From: Chamaecrista fasciculata
Lineage: Eukaryota > Streptophyta > Magnoliopsida > Fabales > Fabaceae
Reading direction: 5' to 3'
Length of the DNA: 64,000 nt
NCBI GenBank assembly: GCA_003254925.1
Contig: QANZ01022037.1
Coordinates: forward strand, 65,871 to 129,870
The notes below the pieces were generated by a model. It ran no database searches, had not been told where the DNA came from, and saw nothing but the letters and a program-made list of their open reading frames with translations. A program made the position numbers and the translations under genes. Position 1 is the first letter of the stretch. The number at the start of each line of letters is the position of its first letter. This document shows, piece after piece, positions 1 through 11,856 of the stretch.

Positions 1-1899
1 TATACCATTAGAATTTAGATCATGCTATGAGATATGTGTACCCGCGGTTATTTAAAATATTTTGTATTTACGTTAAAAATAAATTAATGATTTATTGTTT
101 TAATTATTAATATATTAGCTTAAATTTAATGAAAAAAATGATTTTTTAATATCAATAGATAAGTGAAATATTAATAAAATTTAGAACTTTATTAAATTCT
201 TATTGAATTTCAATTAGTATTTCTTATATAAGTACCAAATTACGTTGTAATTATACTTTCATTGACTAACTCTTACAGTTTTATCTTTTAGGGACTAAAT
301 TAATAAATATATCACCTTTTAAGGACCAAATAATTAATTCTTACTCTTATTTAAAGTAAGAATATAAGTATCAAATATATGTAGCATAAGTAATGACTAT
401 TTAGAAACAAAAGCATAATAGGGCAAAATCATATTACTTATATATGAAGAATATAAATTTAAAATTTCCTGTTATGAGAACTTTTTATATACATGAGTTC
501 CTAGGAAATAATTAATAAAGGATCGATCAAGGAAGCAGATTACGAGTGGATTTTGATGATTAAATTAATCAAAAATAATTATAAAGTATGTATTTGGAAA
601 AAAAAAACTTGTGAACTTTTTTATGTAACAGAACTTGAGTGATGATAGAAGGTTCAGTGACTATCGCAATTGATGGGTTGCTACACAATCAATTAGTGAA
701 ATTGATCAAATACCTATTCATAAGTAGTCATTAGTATATATATATATGACCAAGTCGGAATTTATAATAAGTACACTGAAGGAAGTTATTATATTGTTGT
801 TTGGAAGAGACGAAATTAAGAAAGCTTGTGAACTAAGTTTTATTGAATTTGACAATATTAGGCTGGTGAGTGGTGAGTACGTAATGGGCTTCAAATTCAT
901 ATGCCTCACAAGTCAAAACAGACATATTGATGCCTTGAGCAAGTTGATGTTTCTCTCTCTCCTTTGCTGGAATATGCCTTTCATTACCAAGTGGCAATTC
1001 ATATTGAGTAATCAAAATAAAACTTATAATAAACACTATCCTAGCTTGAGTATACATATATATATATAGACACTTTTGTATCGAATTCCAAAAGAAGACG
1101 ATAAGATGATGATGATGATGACAATGTGAATAAGATTAGTGTATGAAACATGATTCTTGTGAGAGTGATACTTAAAATAATGAATTCCATGGAGGCAGAG
1201 TTTGGTATCAAGTTATTTAGGGAGAGAGGCACTACATCACGAAATGAATTTACCTCTCCATATCCAATGATTGCAAAATGACAAATTAAGCACCAATTTG
1301 AACATATATAATATATATATATATATTTATATAGAGGTGAAAACCTCATTGTAGTCTTCAAATATAAATGTATATATATATATATATATAGATATATTTG
1401 TTTCTGTTGATATCTTTGAACTAGATATCTAATTTGTACAATTTCTTTTTCATGTGTGTTATAATAAGTAAATTAATAGAGGAAGAAAGAAAAATAATTA
1501 CAAATTTACAACAATTCGTGATTAATAAGAAGGATATATATTATTCTTATTAAAATACGTATTAGATATAAATTATTCATCTCAGTTCTTCATATTAAAA
1601 ATAAAAAAAGATATTAGACAAAAATTACATTTTGGACTAGCGGCAAAATAAACAATAAAGTTTGAAGACCCAAAAAAGTTTGAGGACCAAAAGCGAATTC
1701 ACTTTATATTCAATTCATGATTAAATGAGAAGGAATGTTTTTCTTTCTTTGCCAATTTATTTAATTATTAAAATAGGTATGAGAGATAAATTATTGATCT
1801 CAACTGTACATATTAAAGATAACATAAGAGATTAAACAAAAATTATATTTTGGACTAGCGGCAGAATAAATAGTAAAGTTTGAAGATCTAAAAAATAAA
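1..1899. other. AT-rich intergenic DNA, no firm gene
   Basis: Very AT-rich DNA with TA microsatellites near 1310-1330 and 1371-1392. Short open frames exist here (for example minus strand 833-1057 and 1041-1361), but none has a recognisable domain or a convincing splice structure. A unit containing 'ttggactagcggca' followed by TTTGAAGA/TTTGAGGACC text occurs at about 1632-1700 and again at about 1852-1895. The second copy is broken by the fold-back element that follows and resumes after it near 2350. I see repeat debris rather than a gene. Confidence 0.6.
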
Positions 1900-2345
1900 G
1901 GTTAAAGTGCACTTTTGGTCCCATAACTTTTGCTAAAGTCTCAATTTGGTCTCATAACTTTTTTTGTTGGACTATTGGTCCCATATCTTTTGTTGAAGTT
2001 GTAGATTTGGTCCCATGTTACCGTTTTGGTCTCATATCTTTGGGTCATGTTGCAGAATTGGTCCTATAATTTTTAGTCAAGTTGCATAATTAGTCCCATA
2101 TCTTTGGGTCATGTGCCTAATTGGTCTCATATCTTTGGATCAAGTGGGACTATATATCAATGAAATTTTTTGAAAAGATAAAGTACCAATTCTGTAACCT
2201 GACTAAAAGTTATGGGACTGAAAGTGATCCGGGACCAAATCTGCAATTTTTTGCAAAGATAAGGGACTAAAAGTGCAACAAAAAAAGTTGTGGGACCAAA
2301 TTGAGAGCTTAGCAAAAGTTATAGGATAAAAAATATACTTTGACC
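1900..2345. repeat. Fold-back (inverted-repeat) element of the TTTGGTCC family
   Basis: The left arm starts GGTTAAAGTGCACTTTTGG and the right arm ends as its imperfect reverse complement (..ATACTTTGACC). Both arms carry repeated 'TTTGGTCCCATAACTTTTGC'-like units about 35-40 bp apart. It interrupts an older repeat whose halves lie on either side (about 1852-1895 and 2350-2390). The flanking 9-mers do not match well, so the insertion is old or the ends are slightly misplaced. No coding capacity. Confidence 0.7.
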
Positions 2346-2490
2346 CATAATATATTGAGGACCAAAAAGAATTCACTCTATATTCAATAATCAAAATGAA
2401 GTTTTGATATGCATGTATATATATATAGATATATATGCCCCATGAATAACAACAAAACAACCTAAAAATAGGTAGAAGTCTAGTACATAC

Positions 2491-2561
2491 CATGCCTTAT
2501 CTCTTGTACATGATGAATGATGGAATCAGCAGGCTGAGCTAGCTCCACATTTTCATGGGCG
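2491..2561 (-). other. Possible orphan exon (unrecognised)
   Basis: On the minus strand this 71-bp block is more GC-rich than its surroundings. It is bounded by a TTAG acceptor and a GTATGT donor, and is open in one frame (reading AHENVELAQPADSIIHHV and on to ..QEIRHG). I cannot assign it to a family, and I found no convincing partner exon on either side. It could be a gene relic or a non-coding transcript. Confidence 0.2.
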
Positions 2562-2652
2562 CTAACACATACACATATACATGACAAATAAACAAGAAAT
2601 TAACTAAACAAAGAGATTAACTATGGATGCATGCATGCTTTATTATGATATA

Positions 2653-3058
2653 GAGTAAATTACACACAAGGTCCATCTGGTTTGACTCATTTATAGAAAG
2701 GGTCTTTGTGGTTTGCTCTATTAACAAAAAGGGCCATGAGATATATTTTTGTCCAAAATTTGACAAAAATCTTGGCTAAAATACTATTTTAAGACCCTAA
2801 CTATTAATTTTTATGCGTTTGACTCCCTATTTATATGAGAGAAGGATTTTAGCACAAAAAAAAGTTTCATAGTAATAGTTAGGGTCTTAAAATAGTATTT
2901 TAGCTAAGATTTTCGTCAAATTTTGAATAGAAATATACCTCAGGACCATTTTTATTAACGTAGTAAACCACCTATCCTTATTTACTACTTTTTAAATAAA
3001 TCACATAGACCCTTTCTGTAAATGAGCCAAAACACGTTATTTCTATATAATTTACCCT
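2653..3058. repeat. Fold-back element upstream of the beta-glucosidase gene
   Basis: The left end 'GTAAATTACACACAAGGTCC' is mirrored by '..TATATAATTTACCC' at the right end. The interior arms pair ('GGTCTTTGTGGTTTGCTC' against a region rich in AACCACC and GACCC). Flanking text TATTATGATA / TATTATATAA resembles a worn target duplication. The element ends only about 55 bp from the TATA box of the next gene, so it forms part of that gene's upstream region. Confidence 0.6.
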
Positions 3059-3111
3059 ATTATATAAATGGTATGGATACCTAAGCATATCATATATCAT
3101 ATATATATATA

Positions 3112-3118
3112 TATAAAA
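3112..3118 (+). promoter_or_regulatory. Likely TATA box of the beta-glucosidase gene
   Basis: TATAAAA lies about 80 bp upstream of the first ATG at 3198, inside an AT tract but followed by GC-richer leader sequence. The spacing fits a short plant 5' UTR. Low-complexity surroundings limit certainty. Confidence 0.4.
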
Positions 3119-3197
3119 GGTGAGCTATACTATATATATTAAGGGCAAGTGGATGTGAAGGCGTGAAGCTAGCTAGGAAGCTATATTATAGCATTGT

Positions 3198-6100
3198 ATG
3201 TGTATTACGAAGATGAGGAAGAGTTGTGCATGGGTATGGGTATTATTGGTAGTGATGATGATGGAGTGTGGTGAGGGTGCATGGAATGATGATGAGGATG
3301 CAGATCATGAGAGTGATGATGAGATGATCATAGGAAGAGATGAATTTCCAAAAGGGTTTGTGTTTGGAACGGCAGCTTCGGCATATCAAGTGGAAGGCAT
3401 GGCCCATCGTGAAGGCCGTGGCCCCAGCATTTGGGATGCTTTCATCCTAAACAACCCTGGTTTTAACTTTAATTCTCATCCTTACATATTATATGCCACT
3501 ATCATTTTACTCCCTCATAATACCAATATTTCAAAATTAAATCAAATATTTCAGAATTTTAAAGCCTGCATAATACTTGTTTATTAAATGACTTAATACG
3601 AATTTTTCTTTTTTCTTTCATTGAAATTATTTTTGTTTGGAAACAGGGGTTATTGCAAACAATGGAACAGCAGACGTTGCAGTGGATCAGTACCATCGAT
3701 ATAAAGTAAGTGCTCATTAAATATAAGTAAAAAAATCAATAATTTAATCCTTAAAAACTAATAAGTTACTTAGTTCAGTTTCTTTTTGAAAAAAAATTTA
3801 TAAATTTTAGGTCTAAATGCAAATTTGGTCCTATATCTTTTGCTCAGTTCTCAATTTGGTCCCATATTTTTTTTTGTTGCACCTTTGGTCTCGTATTTTT
3901 TTTGTTGCAGATTTGGCCATATATATTTGGGTCAATTGCAAAATTGGTTCTATAGCTTTAGATCAAGTTTAAAAGTGGTCTCATATCCTTACAAAATGAT
4001 CAACTAATTAACGGTTGATCCTTTTACAAAGATATAGGACTAATTGCGCAATCTAACCAAAAGATATGAAACAAAAAATGATATGGGACCAAATTGAGAC
4101 ATTTTGCAAAGATATGAGACCAAAAGAACAACAAAAAAAAGATACAGGACCAAGTTGGGAACTGAACAAAAGATATGAGACCAAATTTACACTTTGGCCT
4201 AAATTTTAATTTCAAAAATATAATTACATTTAACTCAGTCCATCTAATTAATTATAATGACATTAATTGAGATTTTAATAAGTAGTATATAATTTTCTTA
4301 CATGGGTTAAGTGTTATAATTACATTTTCAAAAGACTATATATCATAATTTTATGGTTTAACTAGTATGAGACCGGTGTACATTGCACGGGTTTTTCCTT
4401 TTCATCACATCATCTTGGAGAATTAACCTTGCATGCAGAAAATTATGATTTAAGAAATGTGATTTAGTACCAACAATCTATAACATACATACTGCAAAAG
4501 TATTAGATAATTTAATATCATTACAGTCCAAAATATTCAATTTGTCAGAGTATTGGTAATTAAATTATAATTACAATTAAACTAAATAAGTATTTTTTAG
4601 AGTAGTATCATTACTTTACAAAATATTAAATATGTGAGAGTATTCTAAATTATTTTATCATCTCTCAAAACAGTAGTACTTAAATTAACCTTGTCAATTA
4701 CTTGTAGCTGTACAAATGTCTTAGTTGCTTTCAACAAAGAATGAGCTTGCATCCTATATCAAGAAATATAGCAGTGATTAATTAAATTTTTGAGTACAGT
4801 GGATCATAAATTTATCCAAAAAAACAAAAAAAAATAATAAAAAATAATTGAAGGGAGGGTGGTATACCGATATTAAACTTGTGAGTATTGCTTACCAAAA
4901 AAGAAAGAGAAACTTATGAATATTCACAATCATATACATGAATAGACACAAAAAAAATCAGTAAATAGAGTATGCATATGTTTTTAAGTTTGTATAATCT
5001 TACAACTTCATATAATATAAAAAAAAAATATCATTAGGTAAATAAAAGTAGTATCTGTTAGATGTGAATTGAAGAAAATAAGACCAGTGGTTGGGACTTA
5101 AGATAATAGGATTGAAGTTACAGTTTTTACGCTTTAAGTGCACACACAAGTTGGCCTCTCAACTTGACCTTCAGTTCTCATGACACTACAGTTTATTACA
5201 GGGACTAAACTAATATGAAGTTTTTTATATCTTATTATAAAAGTCTAGAATGAACAGATAACACACGACAATTTTTATGTATAACCAATAATGATAAAGA
5301 AAAAATATTAAAATCATTTTTTACACGACTAATCATAAAAATATAAAAAAAATGATTAGAAGAACTTTATAATAAAGATAGAAAAAAATTATATAAATTT
5401 TTTTTCTTAATACAATTAGTTCTAGTAAGGTTTCCCATGTTAGTTTTTATAGTTACAACTCTTAACTGGAGCTGTTTTCTGAATCAACAATATGAGACAA
5501 ATCATGTTTCATCTTACAGGAAGATGTGGACATCATGGCAAGTCTAAACTTCGATGCATACCGCTTCTCAATATCATGGTCCAGAATTTTCCCAAGTAAT
5601 CATAGATAAAATCTATCTTAATACGCTAATGCATTATATAAGAGCTAAAAAACTTATTTGTTTTTTCAATAATTTAACACACTGCTGTATATTGCAGATG
5701 GAACTGGCCAAGTAAACTGGAAAGGCGTTGCTTATTACAATAGACTAATCAATTACTTACTGAAGCGAGGTCAATTTTAATCAAGTGTTTAGACTTCAGA
5801 CTAAAAAAACAAATGATTGACTGAAATTTCACTGCCATGTGTTTTGCAATATTTGCAGGCATTACTCCATATGCAAATCTGTACCATTATGATCTTCCTT
5901 TAGCTCTGGAGTTGAAATACAAAGGACTATTGAACCACAATGTAGTGTAAGTACTATAGAATATATATAATTATATATATAGATATATATGGTTTTAATT
6001 TAAGCTTTAAATTACTAAAATGTATCCCAAGTTACTGATTATATAGTTTTAATTTATTGAAACTATATCATATTATACAGGAAAGATTATGCAGATTATG

Positions 6101-7593
6101 CAGACTTCTGTTTCAAGACTTTTGGAGATAGAGTAAAGAACTGGATGACATTCAATGAGCCTAGAGTGGTGGCTGCTCTCGGTTATGATAATGGGTTCTT
6201 TGCTCCTGGAAGGTGTTCGAAAGCATTCGGGAATTGTTCAGCTGGCAACTCAGCCACTGAACCTTACATTGTTGCACACAATTTGATATTGATGCATGCG
6301 ACTGCAGTTCAAAGATACCGAGAAAAGTACCAAGTAATGTTTTTGATTTTGTGGTGTTCACAATTCAAATCTTTGAGTTGCTTGAAACAAGTTCTTATAT
6401 ATGCAGTGTTGAATGTGTTGGTGGTTGCAGGAAAATCAGAAGGGAAGGATTGGAATTCTCTTGGATTTTGTTTGGTATGAGCCTCTTACTCGATCCAAGG
6501 CCGATAACTACGCAGCTCAAAGAGCCAGAGATTTTCATGTTGGATGGTACATATGAAGCTAAAAATTTTGAAAATTTTATGCAGCTTAGAGTTATAAGTT
6601 CAGTAACAGTGTTTTATAATTGAAATTCAAACAGGTTCATTCACCCCATTGTATATGGAGAGTATCCAAGAACTATGCAAGTAATTGTTGGGAACAGGCT
6701 TCCCAATTTCAGTGCTGAGGAAGTCAAGATTGTGAAGGGTTCAATAGATTTTGTTGGCATCAATCAGTATACTACTTACTACACGTATGACACACATCAA
6801 CCAAAACCACAAGTCCTGGGTTATCAACAGGACTGGAATGCTGGATTTGCGTGTAAGATAATCATTCTTTCACAGTAAATATTATCTTAAAGTTTTCTGG
6901 GCATTCTCAGCTTCTCACAACTTCTCTTCATGTTCTAATCTCATGGACAATAATGTAGATGCAAAGAATGGAAAACCTATTGGTCCAAGGGTAAGTCTGA
7001 TAATAACTGATTGGTTGGTTACTTAGCTTCCTTTTCTAAGTACAGAAATCAAGCATTAACCTTGTTTCAATTGGAGAACTTGCAGGCATATTCAGACTGG
7101 CTCTATAATGTACCATGGGGTATGTACAAAGCATTAATGTACATCAAGGAGCATTATGGAAACCCAACTGTGATGCTATCTGAAAATGGTAGACTCCTGA
7201 TTTTAGTTTTCTAGGTTTTTTGTTATAAATTATTTGGTTTTTAATTGTATGCAAATGAAGGAACAATGAAAGTTTATATTATAATTTGCAGGCATGGATG
7301 ATCCAGGTATCTTGACTCTTCCTAAGGGGTTGCATGATACTACAAGGATCAACTACTACAGAGACTATCTGACTCAACTAAAGAAGGCAGTTGATGATGG
7401 AGCAAATGTGGTTGGGTACTTTGCATGGTCGCTGCTTGATAACTTTGAATGGCGATTGGGATACACATCAAGGTTCGGCATAGTCTATGTCGATTTCAAG
7501 ACCCTCAAGAGATACCCAAAGATGTCTGCATATTGGTTCAAGAAGCTACTTACCAGAAACAAGCAGAAAGATGAGGTCACCATCAATATCTAG
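3198..7593 (+). CDS. Beta-glucosidase, glycoside hydrolase family 1 (BGLU44-like)
   Basis: Retaining GH1 glycosidase, probably secreted or apoplastic; the closest family member I recognise is Arabidopsis BGLU44, reported to prefer beta-mannosides. Exons: 3198-3459, 3647-3705, 5520-5595, 5698-5769, 5859-5946, 6081-6333, 6431-6546, 6635-6852, 6959-6990, 7086-7188, 7292-7593. They close in frame to 526 codons plus stop. A second in-frame ATG at 3213 (giving 521 aa) precedes the hydrophobic signal peptide and is equally plausible. Visible motifs: [18 protein letters not shown]; acid/base Glu212 in MTFNEP; nucleophile Glu425 in MLSENG, where Ser replaces the usual Thr; [11 protein letters not shown] for glycone binding. 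Between signal peptide and catalytic domain lies an acidic stretch ([12 protein letters not shown]) that I do not regard as typical. Intron 2 is 1.8 kb and holds a MULE-type fold-back. An AATAAA lies at 7658. Confidence 0.92.
3810..4199. mobile_element. Non-autonomous Mutator-like fold-back element in beta-glucosidase intron 2
   Basis: Starts GGTCTAAATGCAAATTTGG and ends ..CAAATTTACACTTTGGCC, with long imperfect inverted arms made of 'TTTGGTCCTATATCTTTTG'-like units. It is flanked by a perfect 9-bp target-site duplication, TAAATTTTA (3801-3809 and 4200-4208), which is the Mutator hallmark. It carries no gene, so it must have been moved in trans. Confidence 0.85.
4209..5519. other. Rest of beta-glucosidase intron 2
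   Basis: AT-rich intron sequence without coding signal. It has a repeat-like patch near 4370-4395 (GTGTACATTGCACGGG) and a weak inverted repeat at about 5195-5438 (CTAAACTAATATGAAG... against ...CAATTAGTTCTAG). Nothing else is recognisable. Confidence 0.5.
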
Positions 7594-8073
7594 GCTCCTA
7601 CATGTTTACAAAGTAGTGCCTTATGTGCTTTAGGGTTGGCAATGGCACTTCAATTGTAATAAAGTGAGTTGATCTATAAAGTCTCTAAATAAAATGATGC
7701 TACAGCTCCAACTGTTACTGCAGTGATGCAGTAGTGAAGTTGCTATTAATAATGTAGCTCATCTGTAAATGCAGAATAAGACTCATTTTCCAGGGTTATT
7801 TTATTTCATTTTCGTAGGATAATTTTGTAATGTACAACAGTCAACTTAAAAGTTAAAACATACATCCTGTTCTTTTCAGCTATATGAATCAATCATGATT
7901 GCTTCCTTGTGCCTCCCGCTCTCCCCAATGTAATAACCTGAAAATCCTAACTACTTCACCTAAAAGAAATGGTTAGCTCACTTGTCTTACGGAAAAATAC
8001 TTAATTTAGTGAACCAACTAAATTTTGAAGAAATCGGGACATAAATTAGAAGCATGGGTTTAAATTAGAAAGA
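7594..8073. other. Convergent intergenic region (two 3' UTRs)
   Basis: Short space between the convergent beta-glucosidase and EXO1 genes. AATAAA at 7658 and TAAATAAAATG near 7687 suit polyadenylation of the plus-strand gene. No repeat or open frame of note. Confidence 0.6.
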
Positions 8074-11000
8074 CTACACTCGAGAAAAGAAATTCAAGAT
8101 ACTGCTATTCTTACCGCCTGTTTTCTTGTGATTGCTTCTCTTGGATTTCTTTTCATTTACAGCTCTTCTTTTCGAATCAGCGACTTTTGTGATCTTAGAA
8201 TTTACACTTTCTTGGGATTCAACAGTCCAACATAAAATATCTGGATCTTCTTCTACTTCAGTCACTGTCACTGCTGAAACTTGCTCATCAGAAATTTCTA
8301 CTTGGTCTGAGCAATTTGTCTGAAATTTCCTTTTCCTTAAGAGATTTTCAGACTTCTCTTCTTGAAAGCTATCTGGAGACATGCACACGTCCATATATTC
8401 CACACTGCTGAACAAAGAAATTTCCTCCGGGCTTCTTATCCTGAATGGGTTGTTGTCGGGAACCTTTAGTGGAGTTTCAAAGGGAATATTTTCCTTTTCT
8501 AATGTTCCACGAGATACCAAAGGCATAATAAGTTTCTGAAGTGCCAATGCTTCACCCGGATTCTTGTCTTTATTCGAGACCAGATTCTCCCTTGTCACTG
8601 TAGACATGAAAAATTATCCAAGCTAGTAAGAATGATGAACATAATAGGTCGTATGTTAGTCCTTTACTGTATAAGCGTATTCATACATGCATTCTAAGAA
8701 GATTTGTCAGTTTCCCAAGCAAAGTCAAATTCCAATTTAGTAAAGACATATATTTCCAGGTCACATAACTTGCCTGTACTGTTTTCTCTGACATTATGGG
8801 AGCCAAAGACTTTAAGGCAACCCTCTTGCTTTACTGCTACTGAAACTTCTATTTTCTGGCGTTGACCATTGCTCGGGAAGGCAATGAGGTCTAAAGAAAG
8901 TCTATGACATTCAAGCTTATCAAAGGGTTCCTTGGTTGAGGGGTTTAAGTTTCCTTCGGCTATTGCAGTAACTATTGTTGGGGGAATTTCTCTATTTGCA
9001 TTTAGATTGGTGAAGGAAAACATGGTAAATGTAAAACATGCATATGACCACATATCCTCTTGTATGAGCAAGTGCCTAAATATAAAGCCATATTGCGAGG
9101 CAGTTATATAGGAATCCTGGGTCAAACATATACTAATAGCCAATCTAGTACCCTCGGAAAAGTGAAGCAGCTTTGGGGATTTGAAAGATCAGAGTTAGCT
9201 ATCAGCAACAGGTAAGAAACAAATACCAGAAGAGAAGATAATGATTTTGCAAAAAGTGAAGCGTGTCAGAAAAAAAAAATGCAGAGAAACAGATAAGAGA
9301 TTGAAGGATACGGTCCCAAAAAATCAAGTTTTCCATCAAGAGACTGAAGAAGATTTTGGGGAAGTGGCGTAATGTGCTTTAGCTCCTTAGCGATGGCATC
9401 GTATCTACACAAAGATACAAAAGAAAATTGGCATTGCTGAAAATAAAATATTCTCATGCTTCAAAAAAAAAAAAGAACTTTAAATTATCACATTCGAGCA
9501 TGCTGGAAGACTGCAATTGCCTCTTTGAAGGATTTAGCATAATCTTCGGGCATTAGGCTACCCTTATCTAACTTGAGAACAGATAACACCTGTTAACAAA
9601 CGGACTAGTTAGTGCCATAATGATATTGAATAAGCCGTTAATCAACTGATTTACGCATATCAACAAATAGTTTAAGTAAACTCGTTACGGTCACAGGACT
9701 TAACAAAAAGATTAGACAATATATGAAACTATCCAAGTTAACAAATTCAAGTTGCACAATGAAATGTGGAAACTGTTCTTTTGTTCTTGTTTGCATTTTA
9801 ATGGTAGTTACAATGTATGTAATAGTGGGCGGACTATTATGCTGAGAGACTTGGCTTTCCATATCCATTGCACAAAACAGGAAATCCAGAATTCTTCCAG
9901 CTCTCTGAAAGAATACAAATATTTCCCACTTTAGTTTTTATGTTGCAGAAGTCTCGTTTTTAAGTAGAAATATCATATATGTCTATCTGTTATTACCTAA
10001 CTCAAATTGAGACCCATGTTATGCGTAACCCACCCTAGTTATTGAGAAATTATAAAACCCTTTTTCTTGCTAATATACTTACACGATCAAGGTTCCGATA
10101 TTTGGAAACTAAGGCATGAGCTCTGGCAATACCAATTCCAGGAACAGATGGGAGAAAGTCACAGCCAGCTAAGACACACATACCTGAGAAAATACAATTT
10201 TAAGCCTTAAGGTAAGAGACCCATCAGGGTTGACAACAAAATCAACAGATTTCTGATTTCAATTTTGTGTACTTTCAAGATATGCATAATGAAGTACAAA
10301 TTATTGCGCTTAACTGGATTTACCTGTGAAGAGTCCCATATCAAAACCCCGAAATGAAGGCTTCAAAGTCTCAGCGTTAAAAACCTTCTCTAACTCTATG
10401 CTTTCACCATTCCCATAACGGTCCATCTTAAAGACGACCTATTCACAAGTCACAACGACTAGAAATCATCACAATGCATAACACTTCAAATTGAAAAGTA
10501 AAGCAGTAAATGTGATCAAATCATCAAGAAAGCAATAATAAGCCTTTATGCACAATAGCAAAGTTCTAGAATGATTCTTACAGCTGGACAACCATATGCC
10601 ATTAGATCACTATCCTCTGTAATCACTGCCACAATTTCATACTTTTCTGGTTCAAGATTGGACATGTATGCTAACTGGGCATCTGCTTCATATGGAGCTA
10701 CAACAAACTCTATGTTCTCTGATTTCAGAACCTGAAAGGCAATTAACTCAGGGGATTACTCTTTAGGACAGACTAACATATTATTGTTTTGAAGAAGCAT
10801 TAGTATCATTCTGTAAAAAAAGAATGGGATCAGCTTACGGCACTTCGAGTCATGATTATGTGAAAAAGGATGTTTACAACATACCTGAATCAGTTGATGA
10901 GCCATAAGGGGAGTAACACTCACTGCTCTCTGCACGAAAGAATTGGAAACCCATGAGTGCTGAACTTAATTAGTGTTAACGAAGCATAAATATTTTGTAT

Positions 11001-11856
11001 TAGCAATCCATAGACGCTGAAGCTGTGGCTAACTATGCTTTATACCAAATGGCTTGATATTCATTTTTTCTAAACTTGACCAGTTGCAACTATTCATTAA
11101 AAGCATGATTCATGTTTTTTTTACTTTTTATTAAAATTTGAAAAGAGACTACATTAGCATAAATGTGGTATAAATAAACCTGAAATATAGTGATTCAATA
11201 CCTGGAATAGCTCTGAGGCTGCATTGACGTTCCCTTCTTTGAGCTTAGCCATTGCCAAATCACGATTAGCACTTCTTTTTCTGCATAATAATAAAAAAAA
11301 ACACAAAGAAATTATTCACCGAGAAGTGATGCGCCTCCATCAAAATGAGAGCCTAAAATCTTAAAAGCATGCCTCTTCCTATCTTCCTCGGTTGCCGCCT
11401 TGCAAGGAATGTTGCCGCCATCAAAAACAACAACTGGCGTTATCTTATAATGACGAAGCAGCTTGATTCGATGCATGAAGTATTCAATGTACCGGAACTT
11501 CTTTTCAGTATCAGAATCGAGACAAAGCTCCATACTACAGGAATAAGCTAATTAACAAGTAACAAACAATCCACAATATTTCGTGAGCTTAATATCAATT
11601 TCCTCAAGTGCAATAATAATATCAGTAACTAGTACTACAAAGCAGTATAGTTTACCTCCCTTATGAAGCCACGAATATGCATCAATCCCCACCTGCAGAT
11701 TTCATAATTACCGATAAGATCGAGCTAAGGGAAAAAGAAAATTGAGAGTTGAAATGAAAAAGGAAAGTTAAGATTTACGCGTTTTCCGGCATATTTCTTG
11801 ATGTGAATGGGTTCGACATAAGGCTTCATGAATCGGAGAAGATCCTTGATACCCAT
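8074..11856 (-). CDS. EXO1: Exonuclease 1-type 5'-3' nuclease (FEN1/RAD2 family; EXO1b-like)
   Basis: Nuclear 5'-3' exonuclease and flap nuclease expected to act in mismatch repair and DNA-end resection. Exons from the start: 11856-11779, 11692-11656, 11547-11373, 11280-11202, 10929-10885, 10731-10582, 10438-10324, 10183-10083, 9589-9492, 9404-9312, 8991-8909, 8597-8074; 525 aa. XPG-N: MGIKDLLRFMKPY.., metal ligand Asp30 in VGIDAYSWLHKG, VVVFDGGNIPCK. XPG-I: VAPYEADAQLAY and ITEDSDLMAYG. Then MCVLAGCDFLPSVPGIG, the H3TH/DNA-binding turn. The C-terminal tail is unconserved and ends SILNFFSRV, which resembles a PCNA-binding PIP box. Exon 3 must use a GC donor (GAG|GCATGC) to keep the conserved RKRKRSANRD in frame; the only nearby GT donor shifts the frame. 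The exon 11 donor (GAAT|GTCATA) is weak and least certain. Overall it resembles the Arabidopsis At1g18090 product more than the other plant paralogue. Confidence 0.9.

Noticed and set aside
833..1361. Two minus-strand open frames (75 and 106 codons) in the left AT-rich region
   Set aside because: No recognisable domain, biased toward Ile/Tyr from TA repeats, no splice partners; most likely chance frames in AT-rich DNA.
11312..11372. EXO1 exon 3 extended to a GT donor at about 11319
   Set aside because: It shifts exon 4 out of frame and breaks the conserved RKRKRSANRD region; the GC donor at 11372 fits both frame and family alignment.
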